DNA from: Streptomyces cathayae
Lineage (GTDB): Bacteria > Actinomycetota > Actinomycetes > Streptomycetales > Streptomycetaceae
NCBI RefSeq assembly: GCF_029760955.1
Contig: NZ_CP121683.1
Location: forward strand, 85,550-149,549
Direction of reading: 5' to 3'
DNA: 64,000 nucleotides
Positions 7,411 to 16,576 of the stretch are shown here, piece by piece (position 1 is the stretch's first letter; the number at the start of each line of letters is the position of its first letter). A program made the translations under genes and the position numbers. The notes below the pieces were generated by a model that had not been told where the DNA came from, made no database searches, and saw only the letters and a program-made list of their open reading frames with translations.

Positions 7411-8436
7411 ATGAGGCTTGCCGGCGCGCATACCGCGGTGCGGCGTATCTGGACAGTGGAGCTGCGTCCGCGAGCGGGCGGCCTGACGCTCGCCTGCCTC
7501 TCCTGCGCTCCTCCTGCCGCTCCCCTGGAGGCCGCCTCCGCACGATCCGCCGCCCTGACGCATCTGGCCCGCCATGCCCGCACCGACGCATTGCCGACGT
7601 ACCTGCGCAGCTGCCAGTGCCGAACGCAGGGCTGCTGGTGGCATCCGCGGCACCGCGGGTGTGCCGGGCCGGTACTGCTCGCCCTCACCCGCGACCGCAG
7701 CGGCCGCACCTGGCGACTGGCCGACACCTGCGCGGCCTGCGCGGCGGCCACCAGCCATACCGCCGCCGTGCCCGACACGCTGATCGGCTCCTCCCGGCCG
7801 CACCCCTCCCCCGGCCGACCAGCCCCCGCACACCCCGGGTTTCGTCCAGGGCTCAAGGAACAGGTGCGCGTGCGGGAGACGCTCACCTACCTCGCCGCCG
7901 CGCTGCCCCGGTTCACCTCCCCCGCCGCCCGGCTCCTGGCCCTGCAATGCGCCCTGCGCACCGACACCCGCGCACGGGTCCGGCTTCCGGTAGGCCTGCT
8001 GCGCGGCATGCGCCTGCGCGGACACCGCGAACTGTGGCAGGAACTGGCCCACGTCGGCTGGCTGGAACCGCCGGACTTCAAATCGGCACCCGTACAGCTG
8101 CGGCTGCTCGATGCCGCGGCCCTGGACCAGGCACCCACTCGCCGCGCCCGCCGCCGCGCCGCCCACTGGGCACTGCACCCCGCACCCCTGGCCCTGCCGG
8201 CCGCGCCACCCGCACTGCGGCTGACCGCCCTGGTGCTGGCCGCACACGCCTCCGCCCACGCCGAACACCGCGTCGAGATGGACATCCTCGCCCGACTGTG
8301 CGGGCACTCCCCGCAGCAGACCACAGAACTCCTCGACCGGCTGGTGGCATCGCAGACCCTGGCCGGCTGGCAGCACGACCGGGAAACCGACGAGATCTCC
8401 TGGCAGTTACCAACACTGCCCCGGCCAGGACACTGA
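7411..8436 (+). CDS. Hypothetical Cys-rich protein, divergent from XRE gene
   Basis: 341 aa from ATG 7411, preceded by GGGAGGACG. I do not recognise the family. The N-terminal 130 residues carry Cys-x2-Cys pairs and a Cys/His cluster (LACLSCAPP, CQCRTQGCWWHPRHRGCAGP, TCAACAAATS) that look like zinc ribbons. The C-terminal third (HRVEMDILARLCGHSPQQTT, ELLDRLVASQTLAGWQHD) looks like a winged helix-turn-helix. The order of zinc motifs then winged helix suggests a DNA-binding protein, perhaps a replication or regulatory factor of a mobile element. It shares its promoter region with the XRE regulator. Confidence 0.65.
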   Translation: MRLAGAHTAVRRIWTVELRPRAGGLTLACLSCAPPAAPLEAASARSAALTHLARHARTDALPTYLRSCQCRTQGCWWHPRHRGCAGPVLLALTRDRSGRTWRLADTCAACAAATSHTAAVPDTLIGSSRPHPSPGRPAPAHPGFRPGLKEQVRVRETLTYLAAALPRFTSPAARLLALQCALRTDTRARVRLPVGLLRGMRLRGHRELWQELAHVGWLEPPDFKSAPVQLRLLDAAALDQAPTRRARRRAAHWALHPAPLALPAAPPALRLTALVLAAHASAHAEHRVEMDILARLCGHSPQQTTELLDRLVASQTLAGWQHDRETDEISWQLPTLPRPGH

Positions 8437-8656
8437 CACCGGCCGGCAGGCAACCGCCCCCTCTCGAAGAGCCAGGGGCAGACAGCTCTCGACAGCAACG
8501 TCCGGTTCCCCCGCCGTTGCCGGGTCTACGCTGGCGCAGGCCGCAGCCCCCGCGGTCCCGCACACAGTCCAGTGCGCGGACAGCCCGCTCCCCGACCACG
8601 CGCACACACCGACACCTCCCGGCGGCGTGGCCGGCGAGCCGACGAAAGGCCCCGTC

Positions 8657-9268
8657 ATGCCAAAAACCCAGGCCCCCACCACCGAACTGGCGTCGCAATA
8701 CCGTGCCCAGGTGACCGGCGACCTCGAACGCAACGTCCAGGAGCAGGAGCGCATCGGGGCGGAAATCACCGCCCTTCAGGAGCGGTTGACCGCCCTGCGG
8801 CAGGACCACACCGTGCTGGTGAGCGTGCAGCAGGCACTCGGCCTCACCACGGCGCCGGCCAAGCCCGCAGCCGGGCCCGACAGTGCCGCCCTGCCCTCTC
8901 CCCGGAAGGCAGCCGCCGCCGAGCCCGGCAAGCGGACGGCGAGGAAGCCCGCCGCCAAAAAGGCCGCGGCCAAGGCGTCCGGCACGGCGAAGACGGCCCG
9001 GCCCACCCTGGTCGACCTCATCCGCCACCACCTCGCCGAGCAGAGCGAACCGCGCTCCGCCGCCGAGATCTCCGCCGCGCTCGGCCAGGCCCATCCCGAG
9101 CGCGGCATCAAGACCAAGGTCGTCCGCGTCACGCTCGAAGGACTCGTGGCCAAGAGCCAGGCCCAGCGCACCAAGCAGGGCACCTCGGTCTTCTACACCG
9201 CCCCCGCCGCACCGGAGCCCACGACCGCCGCCCAGGCCGAGAAGCGCCCCGCAGACGCCGACCGCTGA
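8657..9268 (+). CDS. Coiled-coil / winged-helix protein, paralogue of 14028-14654
   Basis: 203 aa from ATG 8657, with GAAAGG upstream. The protein has three parts: a coiled coil (LERNVQEQERIGAEITALQE, RLTALRQDHTVL); a lysine/alanine-rich H1-like linker (RKPAAKKAAAKASGTAKTA); and a winged helix (LVDLIRHHLAEQSEPRSAAE, ISAALGQAHPERGIKTKVVR, then VTLEGLVAKSQAQRTKQGTS). The gene at 14028 encodes the same domain order with recognisably similar coiled coil and winged helix. DNA binding is likely; the target is unknown. The basic linker is typical of actinobacterial nucleoid-type proteins. Confidence 0.65.
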   Translation: MPKTQAPTTELASQYRAQVTGDLERNVQEQERIGAEITALQERLTALRQDHTVLVSVQQALGLTTAPAKPAAGPDSAALPSPRKAAAAEPGKRTARKPAAKKAAAKASGTAKTARPTLVDLIRHHLAEQSEPRSAAEISAALGQAHPERGIKTKVVRVTLEGLVAKSQAQRTKQGTSVFYTAPAAPEPTTAAQAEKRPADADR

Positions 9269-9534
9269 AACACGGGGGCATTCTTTCGTCACCCGCCTCC
9301 GTCTGCCGCCACCCGAGCCCCGGACTCGCCTTGCGCGCCGCACCATCAACTCAACAGCCTGCGCGGCACAAAAGGCAGTTCAGCCCATGTATTACTCTCC
9401 GGGTGATGGGAGCTGGCTATCGATGCCGGATGAGACGCTGGCAGGGTGCCGCGCATCCCGAGACAGGTCATCCGCGGCGTCCGATGGCGAAGTGGGCCGA
9501 GGAGATCTGAGATTATCGTCGGGCAAATCTCAGG

Positions 9535-10050
9535 TCAGTGCAGGATCACTCGTGCAAGGGCGGCGTGGAGGCTTCCATCGCTGGCGGCGGCTCCGAGCTG
9601 CGGTGCAGTGGGGTCGCCGGCCACGCCCGTACACAGCACGACGCAGTTTTGCGTCTGCAGCATCTCCCACATCGCGTCGGTGAGACGGTCGCAGACCGCA
9701 GGGCGGATGATCATCGGTTTGCCTTCTTGAGGAGCGGCACCGTGGATGCCCTCCAGGGCTCTGGCTGCGGTGCTGAAAACTGCCGTCCACTCGGGGCTGA
9801 CCGACGGGATGGCCGCTCCTCGCCATAGGGGCCAGGCAAAAAATTCGTTCAGCTGCCGGACCTGTTCGGCGCCGCCGACGGCGTTCAGGGCGATCAGGAC
9901 GGCTCGGGTTCTGTTGAGTGTGATCTCCGTCTGGCGGCCTTGCTGTCGGACGTTCCCGAGGCGTGAGGTATCCAGGCCGACATGGGTCACGCTGAGGTTG
10001 ATGGCGGGCAGCTGGAGTGCTTCACGGGGCGTACCCGGATATGTGGTCAC
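9535..10050 (-). CDS. Hypothetical protein
   Basis: 171 aa from GTG 10050. I do not recognise a family. It begins TTYPGTPREALQLPAINLSV, with later segments QTEITLNRTRAVLIALNAVG, LNEFFAWPLWRGAAIPSVS and RPAVCDRLTDAMWEMLQTQN. There is no signal peptide or membrane segment. It is divergent from the gene at 10356 across a 305-bp region that includes an A/T-rich tract (10108-10155), unusually T-rich for this DNA and a plausible promoter location. The 266 bp between 9269 and 9534 hold no feature I can support. Confidence 0.5.
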   Translation of the reverse strand: MTTYPGTPREALQLPAINLSVTHVGLDTSRLGNVRQQGRQTEITLNRTRAVLIALNAVGGAEQVRQLNEFFAWPLWRGAAIPSVSPEWTAVFSTAARALEGIHGAAPQEGKPMIIRPAVCDRLTDAMWEMLQTQNCVVLCTGVAGDPTAPQLGAAASDGSLHAALARVILH

Positions 10051-10355
10051 CGTCCAAGGATGGGGAGGTCAGCCGCGAGGTCGCCACCCATTACCGCCGA
10101 TTCATCACAATGCATGATGGCTTGACTTTGTTTGATTTCTTTTCGTTTCTTTTGGGGCCGGGCAGGTACATCGGGCCCAGCGTGCTGTCTGCGCCGGATC
10201 GAGCAGGCGGCCACGCCGCCCCGCCTGTCACAGGGCATGCCATCCCCGCCCGCTGCGGCAACACGACATTCCCCGACCCGGCTCGAAGCCGCGAACGTCC
10301 AGCGCCCCGCGCTCACTTACGAGGACTTCGGAACGCCCTTCCGTACGTTGAGCCT

Positions 10356-11381
10356 ATGGTGAGAACTCAACCCAGTGCGGCAGACCGCCACTTGATCCGA
10401 ATCACAGCCGCATCCGGCCTGAAGCTGAGCCCCTACCAACTGGAACGGTGGCGCACGGCCGGGCTGATCCCCCGGCCTGGACCGGACACGCAGTTGGAGA
10501 TCGGCAACACCAAGGTCTACCCACCGGAGACAGCCGCCCTCGTTGCAGGGCTCCTGGTATGTGCTCCGCTGTGCAGAACCAACGACGACCTGGCACTTCT
10601 GGCGTTCTTCAACGAGGTGCCGGTGCCCTTCGATCCCGTGCGCGCAGCCCTGCTTAAGGCCTATTTCCCTCAGTACAGCATGGCCCGGAAACGAGACAAT
10701 GAGGCATTGGAGCGCATCCCGGCGGAGCACCGCGGCCAGGAGGAACCCTGGTACAACTGGGCAGAAGCCGCAGCCTTTCTGGACATGGAGAACCAAGCGG
10801 CCGTCCAGCAGATGAGAGACAATCTCCGACGCCGCCGCGACCTGGCGACAGCATCGCGCGCCGAGCTCGACGAACGCGTCTGCGGCGTGCTCATCTGGCT
10901 GAACGCGCCGGCCTTGCCGACGCACGACAGCGTGTTCATGGCGGACCTGCGCGCAGCCATGGCGTTCGCCGGACCGCCCGAGCGGTCCCGGGCAGCGTGG
11001 CTGCTCGCAGCGCACTGTCACAGCGAACAGCTCGCAGAGCGCAGCGAAACGTCCGGCATGGAGCGGCTTGATACCTTCCTGGCCTTGGCCGACGAGGAGT
11101 TGCAGTCCCTGCGGGAGCAGGTGCGAGAGTCTCTGGACGCTATGTGGCACATGGCGTCGGAGGGGCGCTACCGCCACTTCGATGTGAACTCTGCCGGGAT
11201 GGCCCGCATGGCGGGCCGCATGCTCGTGGAATGGACCACCGCGCGCCGGGCGCACCCTCCGGGATCGCGTCCCGCCCAGCTGCTGGTAGACAGTCTGCGT
11301 AGCCTGTGGTCCCTGTGCTCGACCGACTCCGTCGGAGAAGGCCGCGCCGCGTTCCAGTGCAGGACCCGGCCCGGGCGATAG
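10356..11381 (+). CDS. Hypothetical protein with MerR-like N-terminal motif
   Basis: 341 aa from ATG 10356. Near the N-terminus, SGLKLSPYQLERWRTAGLIP resembles a MerR-type winged helix, where a Tyr/Trp-Arg pair precedes GLI/GLL. The rest is helical and unrecognised, with FNEVPVPFDPVRAALLKAYF and a Trp-rich patch (EEPWYNWAEAAAFLDMEN). It precedes the 649-aa gene on the same strand by 235 bp. The combination of a MerR-like head and a long helical body suggests a sensor or adaptor, but that is speculation. Confidence 0.55.
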   Translation: MVRTQPSAADRHLIRITAASGLKLSPYQLERWRTAGLIPRPGPDTQLEIGNTKVYPPETAALVAGLLVCAPLCRTNDDLALLAFFNEVPVPFDPVRAALLKAYFPQYSMARKRDNEALERIPAEHRGQEEPWYNWAEAAAFLDMENQAAVQQMRDNLRRRRDLATASRAELDERVCGVLIWLNAPALPTHDSVFMADLRAAMAFAGPPERSRAAWLLAAHCHSEQLAERSETSGMERLDTFLALADEELQSLREQVRESLDAMWHMASEGRYRHFDVNSAGMARMAGRMLVEWTTARRAHPPGSRPAQLLVDSLRSLWSLCSTDSVGEGRAAFQCRTRPGR

Positions 11382-11616
11382 TCTCCGGGATCTCACGCCG
11401 CACGCGTATCAAAGTCAGCAGCTCATGGGGCCGGGGCCAGTCGGCAACCGGACGCTTCAGCGGAATGAGGTCAGGCGGACGCCTCCTACATCAGGGCCTG
11501 AAAGCAAGGCAGCGGACCGCGCAGCGCGGCTGCGCCGGTGCCAGCGCAGCCAATGTCGGTGACGTACGGCAGCATGCCGACCGAGCAGCCCTACAAGATG
11601 CGACGGAGAAGAACCC

Positions 11617-13566
11617 GTGACCGGCCAAGATTCCAGCATTGTGCTCCCCTTGGAATTTCTCCTTACTGCAATGGCCGCCTGCGGCCCGGACGACCCTGTG
11701 GTGCAACTGGCGACACAGCAGGTCGGGACGGCGCAGCCTCGGTACGACCAGTCAGTCCTCATGGAAGCTCTGCTGTCGGGCCCGTATGCGCAAGAGGCAC
11801 CTTCATGGCTTCTGGAGGCAGCCGTGGCGGCAGGTCCAGAGGCCGAAGCGGATCCGTCTGGCTTCGGTCCGCGGCCGGGACTGGTCGCGGCCGCCCTCGA
11901 GCACCCGTCGTGCCCGACCTCCCTGCGGGAGCAAACGCTCAGGCGATGCACCATCGATCAGTTGGGCTTGCTCGGGACGCCGCGTGCTGGTGAATGCCTC
12001 GCCGCCGCGGTCGCTGCGGAGCTGCGTACCCGCAGCGGCGCACCGCTGCCCATGACTGCGCAGCTGCTCCAAAAGCCGACTCCGCCCCAGACCGTACTCC
12101 GGCAAGGCCCGTTGCACACTCTGGTGTTCGAAGCCGCTCGGGACACGCTGCCCACCGTGCCTGACCCCGAAGAAGTGGGCGAGGGATCCGACACCGGCGA
12201 CGAGTGGAAGCAGTACAAACAGGCTTACGAAGCGTGGCAGAGCATGTGGCGTCAGGTGCTCGACCGGCACCCGCAGCGTCACCGGGAGCTCATAGCGTGG
12301 GCTGTCGGCACCGACGCTGAGCGGGTGATCTGCGACGAGCTGCTCGGCAGTCTGCCATGGGCCGTCGAACCAGCGCTGCTGGCCGAGCTCGCCAAGGCCG
12401 ACCTTGAGCGTTTCTCCTTCGAGGTGCTGCTGGCCCGGGGCTGCCGCATGCTCCGCGCCGGATCGGACGAGCAGCAGGTCCTGGACCACTTCGCCACGGA
12501 CCTGTCCGCCCTTACGGACGAGGAGCAGGTGCCCTTCCACCATGCCCTGCGCTGTAAGAGCACCACGCTGCTCGACATGGGGTGCTGCGCCCCCGTCACC
12601 TGGGTACAGCGCGCGGCCTCAGGGACCTGGCGCCACCTCCTCAACCCCACGCAGGCCAAAGACGGATACCGGCCTGTCCATTGGCAGGCGTCCACCGCTA
12701 TGCTCACCGACCTCGCCGCGCAGTTCGCCAAGACCGCCGCCCGCGCCCTGCCGTACTGGGAGCCTAAGAAGCGCTCTTGGGGGATAACCGCGCGCGAGGT
12801 GGCCTGGGTCCGCGACATGGTGCTGCGCCTTCCGACCATCACCGAGGACATCAAGGCCGGGGTCCTTCCCATCGTCCGCGACGCGCGCGAGCGGCTGAGA
12901 TATCGCCGCTCAGGTCTCCAGCCACGTCATGACGAGCGAGGCGAGCTCCAGGAGATCCTCGGCACAATCGAGCGTGTCCTCGCCGATCCTGCCCCCGCAG
13001 CCGGCGCGGACCGCCGCTGGACCGCGCTCGGAGCCCCGGACGAAATGGCCGTGCGCGACCTGGCCCGCATCCAGACGCAGGCGCTGAGTGACTACCTGGA
13101 CCGGCATGCCGGCGACGACTCTCTCGTGGAGAAGGCCCTTCTCTCCTGCGCCGCCAGCGGATACCGGTCCCACGACGACTTCGAGGAAGTGCTGCGCCGC
13201 CACAGCTCCCCCGACACGGTGTTGCTTCCTCTCACCGAGCGTCTGCGCACGAACCTCGGAGGCGGACCCTCCTGGCGTGAGGCCTGGACCCGCCTGGTCC
13301 TGGCTGGACCGGAGGCCGGCCCTGCACTCGTGCGTGCCCTGCCAGCCTGGTCGGCGCTGCGCGCCCGGAGCGACCGCCACGGAACCGCGCACCCTGCGGT
13401 GGTCGCCACCGTACGCGAGGCCCTGGGCACCGACCAGGACGCCTGGGGCCGCTTCGCGGCCTGCCCCGCCACCCAATCCGGGCCCACCGCCTGGCTGCGT
13501 CTGGGCGACCTGCTGGACGCAGCCGCCGCGGGAGTCCCGTGGCCGAAGCCGCCGGGCAGCCGATAA
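11617..13566 (+). CDS. Large hypothetical protein, 649 aa
   Basis: The start is GTG 11617, with CGGAGAAG just upstream. No frameshift is seen over nearly 2 kb, so selection or good sequence has kept it open. The protein looks helical and repeat-like, with many Leu/Ala-rich helical segments (LLGSLPWAVEPALLAELAKA, LARGCRMLRAGSDEQQVLDH, YLDRHAGDDSLVEKALLSCA), a pattern compatible with an alpha-solenoid or HEAT-like scaffold. I see no nucleotide-binding or catalytic motif. It follows the MerR-like gene in the same direction. Confidence 0.6.
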   Translation: MTGQDSSIVLPLEFLLTAMAACGPDDPVVQLATQQVGTAQPRYDQSVLMEALLSGPYAQEAPSWLLEAAVAAGPEAEADPSGFGPRPGLVAAALEHPSCPTSLREQTLRRCTIDQLGLLGTPRAGECLAAAVAAELRTRSGAPLPMTAQLLQKPTPPQTVLRQGPLHTLVFEAARDTLPTVPDPEEVGEGSDTGDEWKQYKQAYEAWQSMWRQVLDRHPQRHRELIAWAVGTDAERVICDELLGSLPWAVEPALLAELAKADLERFSFEVLLARGCRMLRAGSDEQQVLDHFATDLSALTDEEQVPFHHALRCKSTTLLDMGCCAPVTWVQRAASGTWRHLLNPTQAKDGYRPVHWQASTAMLTDLAAQFAKTAARALPYWEPKKRSWGITAREVAWVRDMVLRLPTITEDIKAGVLPIVRDARERLRYRRSGLQPRHDERGELQEILGTIERVLADPAPAAGADRRWTALGAPDEMAVRDLARIQTQALSDYLDRHAGDDSLVEKALLSCAASGYRSHDDFEEVLRRHSSPDTVLLPLTERLRTNLGGGPSWREAWTRLVLAGPEAGPALVRALPAWSALRARSDRHGTAHPAVVATVREALGTDQDAWGRFAACPATQSGPTAWLRLGDLLDAAAAGVPWPKPPGSR

Positions 13567-13800
13567 ACCCTGCCACGCCCCCACCGGAACACTGCTGCAC
13601 AACGGCGCTGAGAGACCGCACCGACCACATGGGGAAACGCGGGGTCTCTGCGGCAGTCGCGGCTTGCTCTGTGGAGCGGACATACCGCCACGCGGACAAG
13701 TGCCGGGAACTGTGCGAAGGTGTCCGGCCGTTGCGTCGGTATCGGTCACTGTGCTGTACCGCAGAAGTAGCAATCTGCATGTGGCGGTAGCTGCCGCCGC

Positions 13801-13823
13801 GTAGGGCAGCTACGCGGCCCTAC
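13801..13823 (+). terminator. Hairpin in the 13567-14027 intergenic region
   Basis: GTAGGGC (13801-13807) and GCCCTAC (13817-13823) form a 7-bp stem with a 9-nt loop. It lies 235 bp after the 649-aa gene and is the only structure I can name in the 460-bp non-coding stretch before 14028. A termination role is tentative. Confidence 0.3.
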
Positions 13824-14027
13824 CCCAGTAGGTCGGCAGCATGAACGAGACTCGTGCGGTCCTCAACGCGTCATCTGCGTCTGATGGTGGTCGTGTCGAG
13901 GACGGATTTGTTTCAGGAGCGAGCTGTTGTGGACGGATACCGGTTCGTTGCGGGCTTTCAGGGGGCAGTGCAAGATGCGTCGATAACGTCGGGGACGGCC
14001 TCGTCTGATGTGGTGGAGGGCGGATTC

Positions 14028-14654
14028 ATGCCAGAACCCGTCGTGGTGTCCTCGTCGTTGCGTGCCCGGTACACAGCCATGCTGGCGGCTGACCTGGAAG
14101 GCGTTGCGGTGGAACGCCAGCGGATCGAAGAGGAGTTCGCTACGCTACACCGCCGGCTGCGGGCCCTGGACAGAGAACACGCGTGGCTGACGCGTATGCA
14201 GCAGGAGCTGACGACGCTGGCGGTGGCAGACAGTGGCACCGTCGTTGCTCATGGCCCGGCCGCCTTTGCCGGTGCCAGTGCGCTGGGCGACGCGGCGTCC
14301 GGGCCGCGAGGGTCGGCAGTGAGGCCGTCTGCTGGCCTGGCCGCGGCCAAGGAGCCGAAGCTGCGGGAGCTGATCGTTGAGGAACTGCGGTGTCAGGCCA
14401 GGCCACTGTCCTCCAGCGAGGTGACCGCTGTACTGCGCCGGGCCCATCCGGGCCGGAGGCTCAAGGAGCCGGCCATGCGGCGGGCACTGGAGGCGCTCGT
14501 GGGGCAGGAGCGGGTTCAGCGGCGTAGGCGCGGTGGCCGGGTGTTGTATTCGGTTGCCGATGCCGTGGCCGTGGTCGGCGGTGCTGCGGGCCTGAGCCTG
14601 GTGGCTGACCGGCCTGCTGCCGGGCACGTAGGGGGTCATGCCGCGGCGTCGTAG
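14028..14654 (+). CDS. Coiled-coil / winged-helix protein, paralogue of 8657-9268
   Basis: 208 aa from ATG 14028, with GGAGGG seven bases upstream. It has the same architecture as the protein at 8657: an N-terminal coiled coil (LEGVAVERQRIEEEFATLHR), a short linker, and a winged helix (LRELIVEELRCQARPLSSSE, VTAVLRRAHPGRRLKEPAMR, then RALEALVGQERVQRRRRGG). The linker lacks the lysine/alanine repeats of the paralogue. Its last 19 bp overlap the 3' end of the convergent DEAH helicase gene (14636-14654). DNA binding is likely; the function is unknown. Confidence 0.65.
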   Translation: MPEPVVVSSSLRARYTAMLAADLEGVAVERQRIEEEFATLHRRLRALDREHAWLTRMQQELTTLAVADSGTVVAHGPAAFAGASALGDAASGPRGSAVRPSAGLAAAKEPKLRELIVEELRCQARPLSSSEVTAVLRRAHPGRRLKEPAMRRALEALVGQERVQRRRRGGRVLYSVADAVAVVGGAAGLSLVADRPAAGHVGGHAAAS

Positions 14655-15246
14655 GGGGCGGGGGCCAGGAAGACGGGCAGTGTGTGGAATCCGAGGACTT
14701 CGAGCGCGGTCTGCTGCTCGGGGGTCAGCTGTGCACGGTCGCGGTGGCGGCGTAGCAGCCAGGCGCCGAGGCGGACAGGTGTGCCGTCGAGGTCTTCGGC
14801 GTGGTCGGCCGGCACCTGCAGGTGGCCGTGGCGGGCGTGGTACTGGCGGGCGGCTCGCAGTCCGCGGTTGAAGGCGCGGGCGCGTACGTTGGCGGGCCGG
14901 GTGAGAAGCATGCTGTGGGGGTGGGCGTCGGGGCATGCGCGGGTGAGGGCATCCAGCAGGTGTTCTGCTGGGAGTCGAGGAGGTGGTGGTCGTTGATCTG
15001 GCGATCCAGCCAGGTGTCCCAGGATGAGTCGCGGTCGGCGGGGCGGTGGTAAGCGCATCGCCAGTCGCTGCTGGTCAGGCGGCGTCGGATCTGGACGTAG
15101 GTGTACTGCCAGCGCAGGCTCCAGGGTGGGTTCCAGAAGGGGTCGACTGCTTGGAGGGAGGCGATGCGGGCGGGGGCGAGCTGGCCGGTGTCGGCGCGGC
15201 GTCGCATGGTCTCCAGCCAGGCGGCGATTCGGCGGTCGCCGCTGTG
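14636..15246 (-). pseudogene. DEAH helicase 3' part (helicase-associated repeats)
   Basis: This is the downstream part of the gene that begins at 18297, separated from it by the IS3 element. Joining the flanks and removing one GTG target copy gives a continuous frame (LALGKHAH then SGDRRIAAWLETMRRRADTG), so the two pieces were one gene. It encodes two further helicase-associated (HA) repeats, with DPFWNPPWSLRWQ in one and ARAFNRGLRAARQYHARHGH in the next. A 1-nt frameshift near 14965 separates these. The end overlaps the convergent gene by 19 bp. Confidence 0.75.
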
Positions 15247-15316
15247 TGAGGTTCCCCCGAGATGCGGAGAATGGTGACAGCAGGTCAGGTAGGACTCACA
15301 GAGAGGAGCCCTGCTG

Positions 15317-15625
15317 ATGCCTGCCCCGAGGAAATACCCACTGGAGTTGCGTGAGCGCGCGGTGCGGATGTACCGCACTGCGGAGCCGAAGCCCGTGATC
15401 CGCCGCATGGCCGAGGAACTCGGTGTCCATCATGAGGCCCTGCGCGGCTGGATCCGCCAGGCCGAGGCCGACGCCGGCGAACGCGACGACCTGCTCACCA
15501 GCGACGAACGCGCCGAGCTGGCCGCGCTGCGCAAGGAGAACACCCAGCTCAAGCGGTCCAACGAGATCCTGCGGACGGCCTCGGCTTTTTTCGCGGCACA
15601 GCTCGACCCGACCCGGCCCAGGTGA
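15317..15625 (+). CDS. IS3 OrfA
   Basis: 102 aa. The N-terminal helix-turn-helix (LELRERAVRMYRTAEPKPVI, then EELGVHHEALRGWIRQAEAD) binds the element ends. It is followed by the leucine-zipper segment LAALRKENTQLKRSNEILRT, with the ASAFFAAQLD end typical of IS3-group OrfA. The stop overlaps the GTG of OrfB (GTGA at 15622-15625). In IS3 elements the active transposase is an OrfAB fusion made by programmed frameshifting in this overlap. Confidence 0.9.
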   Translation: MPAPRKYPLELRERAVRMYRTAEPKPVIRRMAEELGVHHEALRGWIRQAEADAGERDDLLTSDERAELAALRKENTQLKRSNEILRTASAFFAAQLDPTRPR

Positions 15626-16545
15626 CCGCGCTCCTCGACGAGCACGAGAACCTGGAGGTCGAGCCCACCCTCCGGGAACTGCACATCCCTTCCTCCACCT
15701 ACTACCGCTGGCGCCGGGCGAAGAAGGAGCCGTGCGAACGGCACCGCCGGGACACCGAGCTGACCAGGCAGATCCAGCAGATCCACACCGACTCCGGCGG
15801 AATCTACGGCTCGCCCCGCGTGCACGCCGTCCTGAAGCGCGAAGGCGTCTACGTCGGCCGCAAACGAGTCGAACGGCTCATGCGCGAAGCCGGCCTCGCC
15901 GGGATCAGTCCTCGCCGGACGGGCAAGGGCTTCACCCGCCGCGACCGGGACGCCGACCTCGCCCCGGATTTGGTCAGGCGCGACTTCACCGCCGACAGGC
16001 CGAACCGGCTGTGGGTCACCGACCTCACCATGATCTCGACCCTTGAGGGACCCTTGTGGCTGTCGGCGATCAGGGACGCGTTCTCCCGTCGGGTGGTGGC
16101 CTGGGAGACCTCCGCCCACGCGGACGCCGACCTCGTGCTGGCCACCCTCGAGTACGCCCTCGCGTCCCGGGAGGTCGAGCCCGGCCAGCTGATTCACCAT
16201 GCGGACCACGGCTGTCAGTACACGTCCGTGAAGCTCACAACACGCTTGGTGCGGGCAGGAATTGAGGCATCCATGGGCTCCGTCGGGGACTCGTACGACA
16301 ACGCCCTGGCGGAGAACCTCTGGATGCTCATCAAGACCGAGGGCCTCCGCGGCCGCACCTTCGCCACCCGGGCCGAGGCGAACCTCGCGCTCTTCGAGTA
16401 CATCGACGGGTTCTACAACAGTCGGCGCATCCAGAAACGCCTCGGCTACCTCAGCCCCGTCGAGTTCGAAGAGAAGCACTACGCCGAGCAGGCAGCGTCC
16501 GAACGAGTGAACCTGAAACCCCGCCAACCCGCTCTGACCAGCTGA
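15622..16545 (+). CDS. IS3 OrfB transposase
   Basis: 307 aa from GTG 15622, the full family length. The N-terminal HTH_21 region is present (GIYGSPRVHAVLKREGVYVG). The DDE catalytic triad lies in NRLWVTDLTMI (Asp), HHADHGCQYTS (Asp) and NALAENLWMLIKTE (Glu), followed by the conserved YNSRRIQKRLGYLSP tail. No frameshift is seen. The enzyme should be functional. Confidence 0.92.
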   Translation: MTALLDEHENLEVEPTLRELHIPSSTYYRWRRAKKEPCERHRRDTELTRQIQQIHTDSGGIYGSPRVHAVLKREGVYVGRKRVERLMREAGLAGISPRRTGKGFTRRDRDADLAPDLVRRDFTADRPNRLWVTDLTMISTLEGPLWLSAIRDAFSRRVVAWETSAHADADLVLATLEYALASREVEPGQLIHHADHGCQYTSVKLTTRLVRAGIEASMGSVGDSYDNALAENLWMLIKTEGLRGRTFATRAEANLALFEYIDGFYNSRRIQKRLGYLSPVEFEEKHYAEQAASERVNLKPRQPALTS

Positions 16546-16576
16546 TCAGCCCCTCCCGAGCAACGGGGGAACCTCA

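Larger units (their letters stand above)
15247..16576 (+). mobile_element. Intact IS3-family element, 1330 bp
   Basis: The terminal inverted repeats are TGAGGTTCCCCCG at 15247-15259 and its complement ending at 16576. The element is flanked by a 3-bp target duplication GTG (15244-15246 and 16577-16579). Both transposase frames are open. It inserted into the HA-repeat region of the DEAH helicase gene, whose reading frame is restored exactly on removal of the element and one GTG. The element is therefore recent or at least unscarred. Confidence 0.92.

Noticed and set aside
10122..10150. Sigma-70 promoter with TTGACT in the A/T-rich tract
   Set aside because: No acceptable -10 hexamer at 16-18 bp spacing; only the A/T-richness is noted.
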